A DNA stretch of 64,000 bases from Microvelia longipes (lineage: Eukaryota > Arthropoda > Insecta > Hemiptera > Veliidae), in contig JACMZG010001870.1 of the NCBI GenBank assembly GCA_018340805.1, positions 47,014,309-47,078,308 of the forward strand. Direction: 5' to 3'. How positions within the stretch are numbered: the stretch's first letter is position 1; each line of letters opens with the position of its first letter. Below, in pieces: positions 46,399 through 58,779 of this stretch. The notes beneath the pieces were generated by a model that made no database searches, was not told the origin of the DNA, and worked only from the letters and a program-made list of their open reading frames with translations. Both the position numbers and the translations under genes were made by a program.

Positions 46399-47218
46399 CT
46401 TAGAATAATACTAACATAGAAGGAACACAGGACCGTAAACACAATGCAATTCTACTGATAACACGAAAGCCGGTTGACCCTAACAACAAAACATTATTTT
46501 AAACATGTGTCATAAATATCCATTAATGAAGAAAGATCGTAAAGAACAAATATAATAACTTAAAACACCTGCTGAGTATTAAATAAAACCGGTCTTAGAT
46601 AGCAAAAGGATAGTGGAGTACAAGAATCTACATTTAGCTGACGAGGACTACTTTTAATATAATTTTAATTAAAAACGTTACACTACAATTTAAACTGCTA
46701 AAAATATTGTAATGCACCGATATTTATATTAGTATTTTATAAATAATCAATCATTATTTAGTAATAGAACATAATAATTCAGCAACCGGAAGTATAGCCA
46801 ACTTTTTTATAAGAAAATTGTATATTGTTAGGGTGGCAGCATTACTTAAGACCACCAGTGAACCGCCTTTCGTCATAGATATATATAACTAGAGGGGCCC
46901 TATTGGTTGAATTTTGAAACATCGAAAAAGTAACCTGACCACATTCGATTATCATTATCATCAAATAAACAGAACAAAAAAACAGTAAATTATATAGTAG
47001 AATGCTTAAAATACAAACCACAACACAAACAATCTGCGGGAAGCCGAAAACATTTGATTAATTATAACCTTAACTCCCTCTTGGAGGAGGTTTCAATGAG
47101 GACTAAAAATGTTTCAGGCCTCTCAATGTATTAAGATAGGCTATGCCCCCTCTAGTATATAAATCTATGCCTTTCGTGTTATCAGTAGTGCTCCTTCTAT
47201 ATATAGTATTATTCTGAT
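46399..47218. mobile_element. Small MULE-related TIR element with nested MITE
   Basis: Ends CTTAGAATAATACTA and GTATTATTCTGAT correspond to the 38483-42730 termini. GTATAGAT directly flanks both sides (46391-46398 and 47219-47226), an exact 8-bp duplication. The interior is a decayed version of 38,566-38,940. A family E MITE (46874-47169) sits in its right inverted repeat. Confidence 0.8.
46874..47169. mobile_element. MITE family E, 296 bp, exact 8-bp duplication
   Basis: Starts CATAGATATATATAACTAGA and ends TATAAATCTATG. CCTTTCGT flanks both sides (46866-46873 and 47170-47177). An 8-bp duplication suggests mobilisation by a hAT-type transposase, though the termini are not classic hAT. It interrupts the older TIR element. 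Confidence 0.82.
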
Positions 47219-47833
47219 GTATAGATTATTAATTGGAATCTCGTATGATTAGGAAATGATTGTCAAACATGATGACACTATGACCTTGCTTGGTAGGTAC
47301 TTAGTACACTATGGTAGGTATTTACTTTGTTGAGTTTATAATTAATCAATACGTATTCTGTGTGCTACAGTGTTGACAACCTACTGCAATCGCTGACATG
47401 TATCAGTGTTACATTTATTTATTATTATTTAGAACTGAGCCACGTTCTAAATAAAGTTAATCATCTATATACCTGAATAAAATTTCTTCATATTTTGTGT
47501 GGCCTGTCTAAATAAAATGTAGCCCGTCTAAACGGAAAACTAACACACAATGTAGTTATTACGTCAATAGTTAATTTGTACACTTTTCGATTTTTTACAA
47601 TTTTTAAAAGACTAATACAAGTATAAGTTGATAAAAAAATTAAAACACAACTTAAAGCATATTTGCTGGTCCTACATGTGTGGTTAACTTCAAAGCTAAA
47701 ATATTTTCACGCGTTTATTGGAATCTCGAAATGTTTGCGGAATCGTGATAAAAATCATAACATTTAACAAATTTCCGGATTTGCTACCTAAATTACAAAG
47801 TCAAGAGGCCTTCGGCCTTAAAGCCGCTCCGTG

Positions 47834-48152
47834 CATAGAGATATATTACTAGAGGGGCCCTATTGGTTGAATTTTGAAACATCGAAAAAGTACCCTTACC
47901 ACATTCGATTATCAATGTAATCAAAAGAATAGAACAAAAAAACAGTAACTTATAAAGTTGAATGTTTAAAATACAAATCCCAACAATCAATGAGCAGGAA
48001 GTCTAAAACAATTGATTTTATAACTTTAACTCCCTCTTGGAGGAGGTTTCAATGAGGTTATACAGAGCCCCTGAGAGCCCCAAAAAGATGTTTCAGGCCT
48101 CTCAATGTAATGAGATAGGCCATGCTCCCTCTAATTCGTATATATCTCTATG
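47834..48152. mobile_element. MITE family E, 319 bp, exact 8-bp duplication
   Basis: CATAGAGATATATTACTAGA to TATATATCTCTATG, flanked by GCTCCGTG at 47826-47833 and 48153-48160. The short ORFs across it are chance. Confidence 0.85.
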
Positions 48153-49639
48153 GCTCCGTGCCTCGGTCGACGTGCCGTCAGCGCTGAGGGCCGGGGGCCC
48201 GATAAATACATTCTTTATCAAGGAGATACTTCTTCCAAAAAATCTAACTCCCCCCTCCATGACCCCTAACCCCATTATCACAGACTCATTTTTACTTTGA
48301 AAATTCGCTAAGAAGTAATTGTTTGAAGTTGAGGGTTTAAGGAATAATAATAAGACTCAGCAAAAATTTCGAAATTCTATTAAACGAGGAAAAAATTATT
48401 GATCGAATTAAAATTTAGTACACATGTAGTTAATTATAGGGCTAACAAGTGTGCTAAGTTCCATCTAACGAAAATTTGAAAGTTTCATTTCACAAAAATT
48501 TTGTAAAATCTATACTCGTATTCCAAGGACGAGCGAAATGTTTCCGATTTGGAAAGAAAAAGCGAGCGGAGTGAAAAGTTCCCCAAGTACCTTGAATCGG
48601 ATTTTTGAAATGTATTTTATGTATAAATAAATAATGAATAATAATTTTAAATAAACATAGATATTAAGATAGCAATTATTTTTCTAGACAACATTTAAAC
48701 TTCAAGATAACAATTACCTGAACGAAAAAGGAAGTAACTTCAATTTTACGTTTCAAGGTCTGTACAAATTGGAGATAGCCATCAGATCACGCAGGTACTC
48801 GGGGGAATGAGCTCTAAGGTACACTAGAACAACATTGACATCAATAAATTATTTAAATCAACATATACATGATAACGAACATAGTCACATTCAACATACA
48901 CTTGGCATGTTTCACTTATTTAATCTTTTCCTTTGGTCTATTTCGTTTTTAAATAGCAAGCAACTCATTTGATGATTTTTATTTTGGTGGCTTAAACTTG
49001 GCCCATCAAATGGATTCTACATACTTTTGGGAAAGTATGTAAGTTACACGTTTTGTATTATGAGCAGATATAAAAATGCTATGATATAGTAATAAATAAA
49101 TATAATAAATATATTAATAAATAAATATAATAAATGATAAAATAAATATAATAAATAAATGATATGATAAAAATGCTAATATCTCAAAAAACAATTTTTT
49201 TTTTAAATTTTGAAAAAATCCTATGAAGAGCTCAAATTGTTAGTAAAATGTTCACCAAGTGTCATATAGGGACCGCCATGGGATTTGACACAGTTGCGCA
49301 TAACGTGTGTCAAGGTATGTAAAACTATAAAAAAAAAGTTTAGATTTATCGCATTTTCATTGATAGAAATTGCAGAAACAATGACTTATTTTTAGTTTGA
49401 CTTAAAAACCCGACTACTAACTTAACTATTTTAAATAAGTGATAAATTATTAATCATCAGTATTAGTTTAGTTTCTTTACTGAAGGAACAGTTTTTAGTA
49501 TTGACCTGTTGGTTTAGCAACAGGTGACTATTATTAAATGATTTAATTTGATATATTAAAGTATGTATTGCTTTGCAATAATTGCAAGAACCAATCTAAA
49601 AGTGTGGTAACAAACCTTTGTATCAATTATCGTGTCATT

Positions 49640-49915
49640 CATCTATAATATCTAGAGCTCTCTAGATAATATCTATCTCTAAATAGGCAAAATATTTAGA
49701 GCTCTCACGTCCTATCTCTTGGCAAAATATCTAGAGGGACAGGCAAAATATCTAGAGCTCTCCACGTCCTATATCTTTTGGACAGGCAAAATATCTAGAG
49801 CTCTCACGTCCTAGATCTTGGACAGGCAAAATATTTAGAGCTCTCCACGTCCTATATCTCTTGGACAGGCAAAATATTTAGAGCTCTCCACGTCCTATAT
49901 CTCTTGGACAGGCAA
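49640..49915. repeat. Tandem repeat of about 44 bp, six copies
   Basis: Units built from CAGGCAAAATATCTAGAGCT, CTCCACGTCCTATATCTCTT and GGA. Copies vary by 1-5-bp indels. Confidence 0.88.
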
Positions 49916-50154
49916 CGTGCAGTAATATTAAAACGATGTGTAGTGTCCTGTAACTAAGTATAGGCAATAATAGATTTGAACAGGGAGTTCAAACCCCTGT
50001 CAAACCCTTCGTCTGAACAAAGTAAATAAATAGTGCTGGAACTGTGAAAACCACATCTGTGGCTTTCACAGTTCTTGAGACATCAAACTATATAAATAAT
50101 AAATAAAGTAGTAGTTGGACTGTAGTAATAACAGACTGCTGGAGGTTCGTTCCC

Positions 50155-50230
50155 AAAATATTTGCTTGCAACAATAAGGTCGCGATATTTGCTTGCAACA
50201 ATAAGGTCGCGATATTTGCTTGCAACAATC
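50155..50230. repeat. 27-bp tandem repeat, three copies
   Basis: ATATTTGCTTGCAACAATAA then GGTCGCG repeated. It creates mirror-image repeat peptides on both strands with no meaning. Confidence 0.88.
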
Positions 50231-50379
50231 AGGGTAATAATTGCCCTGATTTTTACTCCAACATATAGTAGCAGTCTAATCCTAAATTGGCCCACCTATA
50301 TTATTGATATCATAAATCAAAATTTTAAAGTACATCCCAAAATTACAGTTGTATATCATAGAGATATAGTATCTTAAAA

Positions 50380-51300
50380 ACTCGTATGAGGTCACTTCCA
50401 AAACCTTGTACCTTATAATTTTTAATTCATCCAAAATAAAATACAAACCCTATCTAATTTATTTGATATTGATCTGATAAATAAAAAATACCGAAAAATT
50501 TAATAAATTCGCCAAGGTCATGTCCGTGGTGGGGTGGCGAACTTAGACGAAATTTTCAATGCTAAGGTTGCTTAGCGAGACCGGTCGCTTATTAACAACA
50601 TTCGTAAGGTAGTCATAGCTCACCTTCCCAACCATAACATTCTCTATGTTAGAAAAATATCTGTTAGTCTAGTAACCAATTGTAACTTATGATTTTAAAG
50701 TTTTTGCTCCGTTTTATTTCACAAACAAAACATTTCAAATAGTGAAAAAAACTAAAAATTAGTCAAATTAAATCAAAAATATTTTTCTATTAGAAATGTG
50801 CTGACATCATAAAAAATTAAAATGAATAAATAATTACATGGTATTTAATCATAGTACATAATATACTTTTAATGTAGTAAAAATCATTATTTAGTGTCTA
50901 CAAAATTAATTAGTTAATTATTAAAATTATATTGCATGTCTATAAAGATTCAAATTTTAAAACAATTAAGAGATGTTTATTAAGGTGAACCCAAATTTAA
51001 ATTTGTTTAGTGCGATTATAAATCAAATCTAAATATATTTTTGCTATCTAATTTAAATGTTTATAATAGTAATAAGTATGTTGGAAATATTGGATTAAAG
51101 TATTCTTTTAGTGTTTGTATAAATTTAAAAACATATAATTTGTATGAATAATAATCTATAAATTCTGTTGGCAAAACTCTATTTTTAATTAAAATTTTAC
51201 TAATAAAGTAAAATTGTATATAATTGTCTATTTATAAGGATATTTACTATCATTAAGTCAAAATCTAATCAAAATCGTATTTATAAAAATAAAATTTAAT
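50380..51300. other. AT-rich stretch with nothing recognised
   Basis: No ORF over about 40 codons, no inverted ends. One GC-richer patch near 50,510-50,620 (GTGGGGTGGCGAACTTAGAC) has no clear identity. Confidence 0.5.
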
Positions 51301-51339
51301 CCAAATTTTGTATATAATAAAACATTTTATTTGTCGTAG

Positions 51340-51735
51340 AAAAATCGAAATCTTGTATAGAAAAGACATTTTATTTGCTATAGTAAGATGTAATCTAAAT
51401 GCTGCATGGAAAAGAAATTTTACTTTTCTTAGTAAAATTTAATTTAAATTTTTTATAGTAAAGACTTTTTTGTCATAGTAAAATTTAATTTAAATTTTGT
51501 ATGGAAAAGACAATTTATTGTATAATTTAATTTAAATTTTATAAGAAAAGACAATTTATTGTATAATTTAATTTAAATTTTGTATAAAAAGACAATTTAT
51601 AGTATAATTTAATTTAAATTTTATATGGAAAAGACAATTTATTGTATAATTTAATTTAAATTTTGTATGGAAAAGACAATTAATTGTATAATTTAATTTA
51701 AATTTTATAGAAAAGACATTTTTTGTTTCATAGTA
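51340..51735. repeat. Degenerate tandem repeat of about 50 bp
   Basis: Eight or so units of GAAAAGACAATTTATTGTAT then AATTTAATTTAAATTTT. It ends about 280 bp upstream of the arylsulfatase start codon. Confidence 0.85.
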
Positions 51736-52018
51736 AATTCAATATTGACATCAATATAAGTTAATTTCGATTTTTATTTAATAAAACCAAATTCGTACAT
51801 TGGCTAATTCCTTTTATTTGAAACGAGTTTACATGTGAGTATTGACTGAGCATTGATTGTTTGGAACTACAGTTCCTTTTCATAGTACTTTTATGGACAC
51901 CATAATCATCTGGACACAGGACGTGTGTTAGTGTTGATATGAGTGTTAAGTGAAATGCTTTTATGTACTTTAAGTGCTGTTAGCTGACAAGAAGCTGATA
52001 TTTAGCAGATAAGGCAAG

Positions 52019-52117
52019 ATGTGGTCTAGTGTAGTATTATTGGCTGTGTTAGTAGAAGTAGTCAAGGTACAAACTTCTCAGCCTCCTCATATAGTTTTTA
52101 TATTAGCTGACGATTTA
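52019..52117 (+). CDS. Arylsulfatase (B/I/J type), first coding exon
   Basis: The exon has 33 codons from ATG at 52019 to a perfect donor GTAAGT after 52117. The first 20 residues (MWSSVVLLAVLVEVVKVQTS) form a signal peptide. Then QPPHIVFILADDL is the start of the sulfatase domain, where the paired Asp bind the catalytic calcium. The family then needs G-W-(N/D)-D-V, consistent with an intron right after DDL in phase 0. Sulfatases of this group are lysosomal or secreted enzymes that cleave sulfate esters from glycosaminoglycans or similar substrates. The formylglycine motif (CxPxR) must lie in later exons, which I did not find up to 64,000. The start codon context GCAAG before ATG is acceptable and no upstream in-frame ATG competes. 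Confidence 0.85.
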
Positions 52118-52769
52118 GTAAGTAACTAAGACGTTTTTTTTATTTTATTAATAGTTAATATAATATATATATTGTATACATTTTTTTTTTCGATTCATTT
52201 TCAAGTTCGAGTGATTTCTTAAAGTAAAGATGTATGTATATTAACCATATACATACCATACCATATACATAGGAGCAACCTACATGAGGAATTATTTATT
52301 GAAATCAACAGGCAACTTTAATAAAGCTTTTGTAAAAGTTTTCTGCTGTTTGTAATTTTACTATTTTCTGCCTCTAAAAATTTCTCCCTACCACGGGGGA
52401 AAAAAGACTTTGCTCCCGAGGAATAATTAGCTTCCTCGGCTTCGCTTCGTAAATTAGCAGGCCTTGAAATTTAAATAATGTAGTTTCATTGGCTTTGGCT
52501 TCAGGAATTAACTAAATTGCCCGGAGAGCAAAAACTCGCTTTTCTCTCTTGATTAAAAATTATATAGTGACCAATTGCAAGAGTCAATTTACTGGAGGGT
52601 ACAGACTATTTCAGAAACTTAACGAACATGGTCCCCCTTATTTTTAAGTTGTTAAAATTGGTGCATCTGAAATGTTACACCCGGTATTTACTTTTCAATT
52701 TTCCTCTTACTATTATTTCACCAATGTATTATTATTAACTGATGGCTTAATGAAATTGATCGGGAATAT

Positions 52770-53450
52770 TAAGATCTATACCAAAAACCAATTGCGTGGT
52801 AAAAAAAATTCTCCCCGTCAAGTTTTTTATCCAAAAAAGTTGTAAAATCAACTTTTCCAAGCCATGTCGGTTCTGCTTATGACGGTCATTCGCGTTTCGA
52901 TGTAAAGTTGTTTGGATGGTAATAATAAAAGTCCTCATGCAAATTAAGAGGCAATCATTAGCTTCTACGCCTTAACGGCGTGTCTGCAGTTTAAATCAAG
53001 TTGTATACTCTGCTATTTTATTTGGTATTATACAATTTATAGGTGTTCGTGGAGATAAATCAAATCAGATTATAACAGGTGTATTAATTGCAGCAGTTTT
53101 ACCTTCATTGATTTAGGACCAAACAAATGAAATCAATATGAATAAATAAAACGATACGGGTATAGTCAGGAACTACACCCTTATATACACTTGCCAACAC
53201 TACATCTTAATTTGGATAACAATATATTTTATGCAATATCCTGGCATTCTGCCAAAGAAAAGAAGCTGATGATTGCCACTCAATTTAAATGAGGTTCTTT
53301 AGTATTACCAATCGAACAACTTCACTGTGAATTCCGAATGACCGTCTTCAACCATAATCGACATGCCTTGGCGGGACAGAAAAGTTGAAATCACTTTTGT
53401 AAAAGACTTGGCCGGGATATTTTACCACGCAAGTGGTCCGACGTTAAGGC
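52770..53450. mobile_element. Inverted-repeat element with an internal ORF
   Basis: Left arm 52,770-52,965 and right arm 53,263-53,450 are diverged inverted copies: TTGCGTGGTAAA, CAACTTTTCCAAGCCATGTC, GACGGTCATTCG and AAAGTTGTTTGGATGGTAAT are all mirrored in order. The 300-bp centre carries the ORF at 52976-53116. It lies in the first intron of the arylsulfatase. Confidence 0.65.
52976..53116 (+). CDS. Short hydrophobic ORF inside an inverted-repeat element
   Basis: A 46-codon open frame without Met: QVVYSAILFGIIQFIGVRGD then KSNQIITGVLIAAVLPSLI and a stop. Two hydrophobic segments separated by a charged turn (RGDKSNQ) look like a membrane hairpin. It may be a captured fragment of a host membrane-protein exon. 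I cannot name a family. Chance is possible, but the residue mix is unlike other translated AT-rich sequence here. Confidence 0.3.
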   Translation, partial: RRVCSLNQVVYSAILFGIIQFIGVRGDKSNQIITGVLIAAVLPSLI

Positions 53451-54259
53451 AAAGACGTAAACAAGTTACTTATGGTAGATACTGCTGTAAAGGCTGTCAA
53501 AGTATTGTATACACTTTATATACGTTTAGTAGTTTAGGCTGTTTGGGTGTTAATGTATATAAAAGTCCCGTTTGCTAGCTTAGTTTTTTACTCTGTGTTC
53601 AGCATAGGAATTTTTGGTTTTTATCAAGTAGGAATGCAAACAGGTATAAAAAATCCAAGAAGTCCTTACATATCAAAATCTACTCAATAGTTTAGACTGT
53701 CAGTACGTCAATAAAAAGTGCAGGAAGAAGAAGACGAAAAAGTCGTCAAAAAGGCCATATTCAAACCTATTTTCCTCTACTTTTATTTGACTGATTTTAA
53801 TGAAATGTTTTTATTTTTGATTTAAGACTCGCTATTTAAAGATATTGGTTATGTACAATTAGCCGTTTTCAAGCTACGGAACCTCGAAAACCCGACTTTA
53901 TTGTGACAGTATAATACACATTGACAGTTTTTGTGAGTTTTTTATTGACGTATCGGGGTGTTTTAACTTTTCTTTTTGACATGGCGTGGCGGAACGTTGC
54001 CAGGTTTCTAAATTAGTACCAAATTTCATAGGATTGATTGCAATTTCCAAATTAAGCAATATTACTGTATGCTTCAGTTTAAAGATACCAAAAGTAGTGA
54101 CAATATTACCTCATTTGGAAATTAGTTGCCACCCCCAGTCCTCCACTGTCCCAGTCAATTTACTGGGGATAGAGATCATTTGAGAAAGTCTAGGACCACG
54201 TTTTTCCATATTTTAAGGTTTTAATGTTTGTGCATCAAAAATGTTCCACCCGGTATAAA

Positions 54260-56600
54260 AAGAAGTAGAGAGAGAAATATTTTAACATAAGTTAAAATAT
54301 TATAGATAAGTCAGGGTCAAGAATAGCCAGATTGCTTTCCGTCAATTAACTTGACATCATCTACATATATCGTCTCGAACCTGTTTAGTTTAAATAATCC
54401 TTATAAAATTTTACCTTCTTGGCACTAATTTCGTCTAAAACCGATTTTAAATGTAAAACAAAATAAAATACACACGCATCATGAAGTACATTGTACTTGA
54501 ACAAGCGATTCCCTTTACGAGTAAGTTATTTCTTATATGTTTGATAGGAGATATGGCGCAGAAAGTATGTTCCGTTAGCTATTAAAATAAAATTAAATTC
54601 TTCTCAGATCCAGAAAAAAAATTGATTGCGCAAAATTAACTTTTTAACTACTCTTCCACATAACTGCTGAAATTTTGCAGGCACTCATCATGTGCACACG
54701 CCGTGTCACAAGATTTTGTACACCTTCTTAATATAAGATCACCAGGTGGACAAATTTTCTTTCAGCTCTTTGTCAGTGATGACGAAGAGTTTATCGGTAA
54801 CAATATCTTAAATCAGTGATCGAAAAAAAATTAGGAAATTCCGTAGCGAGAACACTAATTGTTAACTTGGGAATTTAACATTTGTTAAATTGGAATTTAA
54901 CAATTGTCATCAATGGACAAAATTCACGATGACTATTAATGGACATGGACATGATAAGATCAAGATTTCGTGGACTAGTTCTTCTGTAACCAAACATGGT
55001 AAAAATAACTTTGTGAAGTGCATACAAAAGAACCAAGTGGTCACATAGTTTTTTTGTGTGCACTAAGTCTTTCGTTGAACTATCGGACTCATCTTCTCAC
55101 CGTTGAATCACTCATCTCATTCGTTGCGTAAATTTCGAAAATTTGCTAATAAGTTTCGATTGGTTTCATTTTCAAAAAACGAATCACATGTCTGATTTCA
55201 CTAGCGGTCGGGATTTTCAATCAACACCGAAATTGTAAACACGCTCATCAAAGCGAACATGGCTGACAGAGAACTCAAAATAGCACGCGTTTCTTATCAT
55301 TGATGCACAGTGTCTACGGAACATTTGTAGAACTTCGGTTATAACGCTGGAGAGGAGACTGAAACATAAATTTCTTTCTAGACGTCCTTCGTATTATAAA
55401 TGTATAAATAATACTGATGTATCAAAACGTGTTACAAAAGTACAGATACTCTGACAGCTCAGGGAAAGATCACTTAACATGGGTATTAAAGTAAAAATAC
55501 ATTAATAATACTAATAAGTATAAATAAATAAAATATAAGTAAAATTGCTGTGGCGTCTTATAACTCACTAGGAAACACAACCTGTAAAGTTTAGGTTTAG
55601 AAAGGGAGTAATCCGATAAAAATAAGGTAAAAGAGAGTAAATAAATTAAGTGATTAGTTATAAATAAGTAAATTCTACCGTAAATAAAAATAATTATAAT
55701 ACTTTCATTTAAGGAGGAAGTGCCTCCAACAGGGTTAGTTGGCAGGCACAACCGAATTAAAGACCGCGGGTGAAGGGAGTGATTAGGGCCAAGTTGTCGA
55801 AGCGGTTAATCCGGGCAAATAAATACTTAAAATGTATAAATTAATAATTTCAAGAGAAAGCATGAATCGTAAGAAACATTCTTTTCCGGAAGCAGCCAGC
55901 AATAGCTTGGTAATAACCAAGCAACATACATAATAAACGGAAAGAGCGAATCAGACCTTCTCACTTCAGGCTCCTCCGACTCGTCCTTAGACTAAAAAAT
56001 AAGTTTTATTTCCAGGTGTTGATCAAATATAAATCGTAGACATTCTAGCAGTATTAGAATTAATTTGTTTACACATATTATTTTCCTAAATGGTTACGCA
56101 CCAAATTTTAACTTAATTATCATTTAACTTAAAATTATTTTTTGATTTTTAAATAAAAAAACGTAATTATTTCATTCAATACACCCTCTGCAAATCAAAG
56201 TGGAAAGTATAAAATAAAGGGACACAGTGGTCTAAAAAATGACTACTGACCTCAGTAACCCTTTAATATGAGTGAGATTTAGCTTATTGATCAAGACTAT
56301 CTGCTTTTTTGGGGGCTATAGCCAAAAAAGGACTTCTTGAGAAAGACCTTAAGATAGCCCGCATATTTTTTAACTCATTACTCGGCGCCGCCGTAGTTAT
56401 TAAAAATCCTTTTATTTTACCCCATTTTATCCATTAGAGAGACAATTTAATATTCAATTACCACCTGTAGAAGATTTTAGTGTATTCTAGCATTCGTCTT
56501 TAATACAGTTTAATTTAGGAGCTACTCTCCTTCTCCATAACTAAAAAAGCCAACTCCATAACTAAAAAAGCCAAAAACCCCATTTACACCTAAGCCATGT
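54260..56600. other. No recognisable gene
   Basis: AT-rich with scattered chance ORFs (for example a 93-codon minus frame at 55,470-55,751 rich in Leu, Ile and Tyr). I see no RT, splice-bounded exon or inverted ends I can support. Confidence 0.5.
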
Positions 56601-56720
56601 CGCTTTGGTGGTTTGATTATTATTTGTTAAAACAGACCTATACGGTACCTTGGCTTCTACCTCTGAGGGCCGCTGATTGAAGTCACTGAATTAGTTTAAT
56701 CACTCATTCCCTCAGAATTT

Positions 56721-56784
56721 ACGCGGTAACCAAGGTCAGTTACCTTGGTTACCGCGTAGGATACTGAGGTAACTGACCTCAGTA
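56721..56784. repeat. Two adjacent hairpins
   Basis: ACGCGGTAACCAAGGT, spacer CAGTT, then ACCTTGGTTACCGCGT (perfect 16-bp arms). Immediately after, TACTGAGGT, AACTG, ACCTCAGTA forms a second one. Confidence 0.88.
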
Positions 56785-57093
56785 CACCCATATTCACATT
56801 TGTTCAGGTTAACTTTAAGACCTGATTTCCTTAAACGTATTCCTTTTAATACTTCATGTAGCAATTTAAATTACAATGCGGTGTGCATACTAAAATATCC
56901 TCCAAAAAGACAACGTCGAACAGGAAAAGTTTTGGACCAAAAGTTTCATATGAAAAGTTGCCGGTACGTTAGTCAAGCCAAATGGCATTACCTTAAAGCG
57001 GTACAAGCCTCTTTGTGCCATTAAAAAAGAAGTTAAGTCCTCACTAACTTCATCTTCTAAAGCGGTGGTTCTCAAGTCCGAGTTACGCGACAA
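56770..57093 (-). pseudogene. Gypsy-type reverse transcriptase fragment
   Basis: The minus strand from 57093 reads into LTSFLMAQRGLYRFKVMPFG then LTNVPATFH, the conserved RT block of Ty3/gypsy elements. After a frame break, LHEVLKGIRLRKSGLKVNLN then KCEYGC matches the block downstream of the YxDD motif. The YxDD region itself (near 56,890-56,930) is scrambled. No LTR or other pol domain was found next to it. Confidence 0.85.
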
Positions 57094-57689
57094 TAATTTA
57101 GGACATTTAATTAATAGAATGTTAAATAATTTTGTAAAGATTCCTCAAATAAATACCAACCGAGGCTTTGGAAAGCCTTCCCAACATGCATGATTCAAAG
57201 CAGTGCTTAATTAATAAATTTCTTCTAAAACGAAACGGGCTTTTTTTATTAGTCCGCATTGCTTGCAACAAAACATGTCATTAAATAAGGAAAACTCTTT
57301 ATGCTCATCCTAAACATGCAGTCAGGAGCCTCTCATAAAAAACTGATACAATACTAAAGAGTAGGATCTACTGAGAGTAGGGATTCATTTATTATTTTTT
57401 AAGATCTATACTTAATTTTGATTAAGTTTGATAAGTATAGTATCTTAAAAACGCACCCTAAATTGATAGACATGCAAAAATGATCCAATTTTTACCATTT
57501 CGAAAAAGCGGCTTTTAAGGAGAGGCTCTTCTGTATTCCTTGTTATGCTCATTTTTAGCGAATTTTCATTATGAAAATGACGCTTATGAGGTTGTTCGGA
57601 TGACGGAAGTTAAGGGTGGGAGTGGGGGTATTCGGTTCCTTTTGGCTTCCTGATAACAAAAATATATGTCCCAAAAAAGTTTATAATAT

Positions 57690-57704
57690 ATGTATATATA
57701 TATA

Positions 57705-57788
<84 letters not shown>
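57690..57788. repeat. (TA)n microsatellite
   Basis: About 100 bp of AT dinucleotides ending in GTGTGTATGTA. Confidence 0.95.
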
Positions 57789-57794
<6 letters not shown>

Positions 57795-58079
57795 ATGTAA
57801 GAGTTTCTACCCTTCGTATGGCGAACGATAACTCTTGAAGGCGTTCTCAAATTGAAACGAAACTTTGCAAATCGCGAGATGTTGTGGAGGTCACGAGGCC
57901 TATTGTTTATAAAAACATTATGACGTCAACAATCAAAGTTATGACGTCATGAAAAAAAATTTGTTTTGAAACTTGAAATGGCTTTAAAACAAGGTATTTT
58001 GTGTTTAGGTAGACGGCTAGCTGAATCGATTAAGACCAATTTCAGCTGAATCAAACCATCACAATTGGCGCAAACGGTA

Positions 58080-58084
58080 TACAT

Positions 58085-58135
<51 letters not shown>

Positions 58136-58150
58136 CATATATAATATATA
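58080..58150. repeat. (TA)n microsatellite
   Basis: About 70 bp, AT dinucleotides with breaks. Confidence 0.95.
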
Positions 58151-58204
58151 ATCTTGTATATATGTATACGTCTAGGTCAAAGACTCGTACGATATATCTT
58201 GGGT

Positions 58205-58340
58205 CAGTAGTGTTAGAGGGTGGGGATATAGTATAAAAGAGGAGCCTCTACCCTTGCTCCATCCTGGTAAGCCTACTGTCCCAGAGAGATAGAACACTGA
58301 TCCTCGCCGAGCTAAGCAGGCCTATAAAGAGGAAGAACCT
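58205..58340 (+). promoter_or_regulatory. TATA-containing GC-richer segment, possible solo LTR promoter
   Basis: GGATATAGTATAAAAGAGGA then GCCTCTACCCTTGCTCC resembles the TATA and start region of a retroelement LTR. No flanking repeat pair was found, and no ORF follows. Confidence 0.25.
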
Positions 58341-58779
58341 CGAAGTAGTCTTCATATGGTCGAAGTCATTCTAAAACGGTTGCGACCGGTTTCAGCTCAA
58401 TCGGACAATCCTAAGTGACGAAAACGGTGTTTTTATATTAAAAAATCATGGATATATTTTTTTAAACTAAAGATTATACTCAAATAAACAATTTGTTTAC
58501 GAAAAAAACTTTTTCTTTAAATTATATAAACAATCATAAATGTATGTAAGAGTTTATACCCTTTTGTATGGTGGTATAATCTTTTCTTACCCTTTATACA
58601 AGGTTACCAACAGTTGCAACGTGTGGATTTTTTTCTTGTATTCTTTATAACTCTATAAAAAACGTATTAGTTATGTATTTAAATATACTTATTATTTTTT
58701 TATATTTCTTGTTAACTGTAATATTATTGCTTACTATTAATAATAGAGGATTAATAAAATCAAATTATTGAAAAAAAGC

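Noticed and set aside
48718..48830. Exon-like block on the minus strand bounded by TTCTAG and CAG/GTAATT
   Set aside because: The best frame (HSPEYLRDLMAISNLYR) hits a stop before the donor, and no partner exon or family is recognisable.
58260..58330. Possible 5S rRNA-like sequence (CCGAGCTAAGCAGGCC)
   Set aside because: Only a short resemblance; the rest of 5S, its internal control boxes and T-run terminator are absent.
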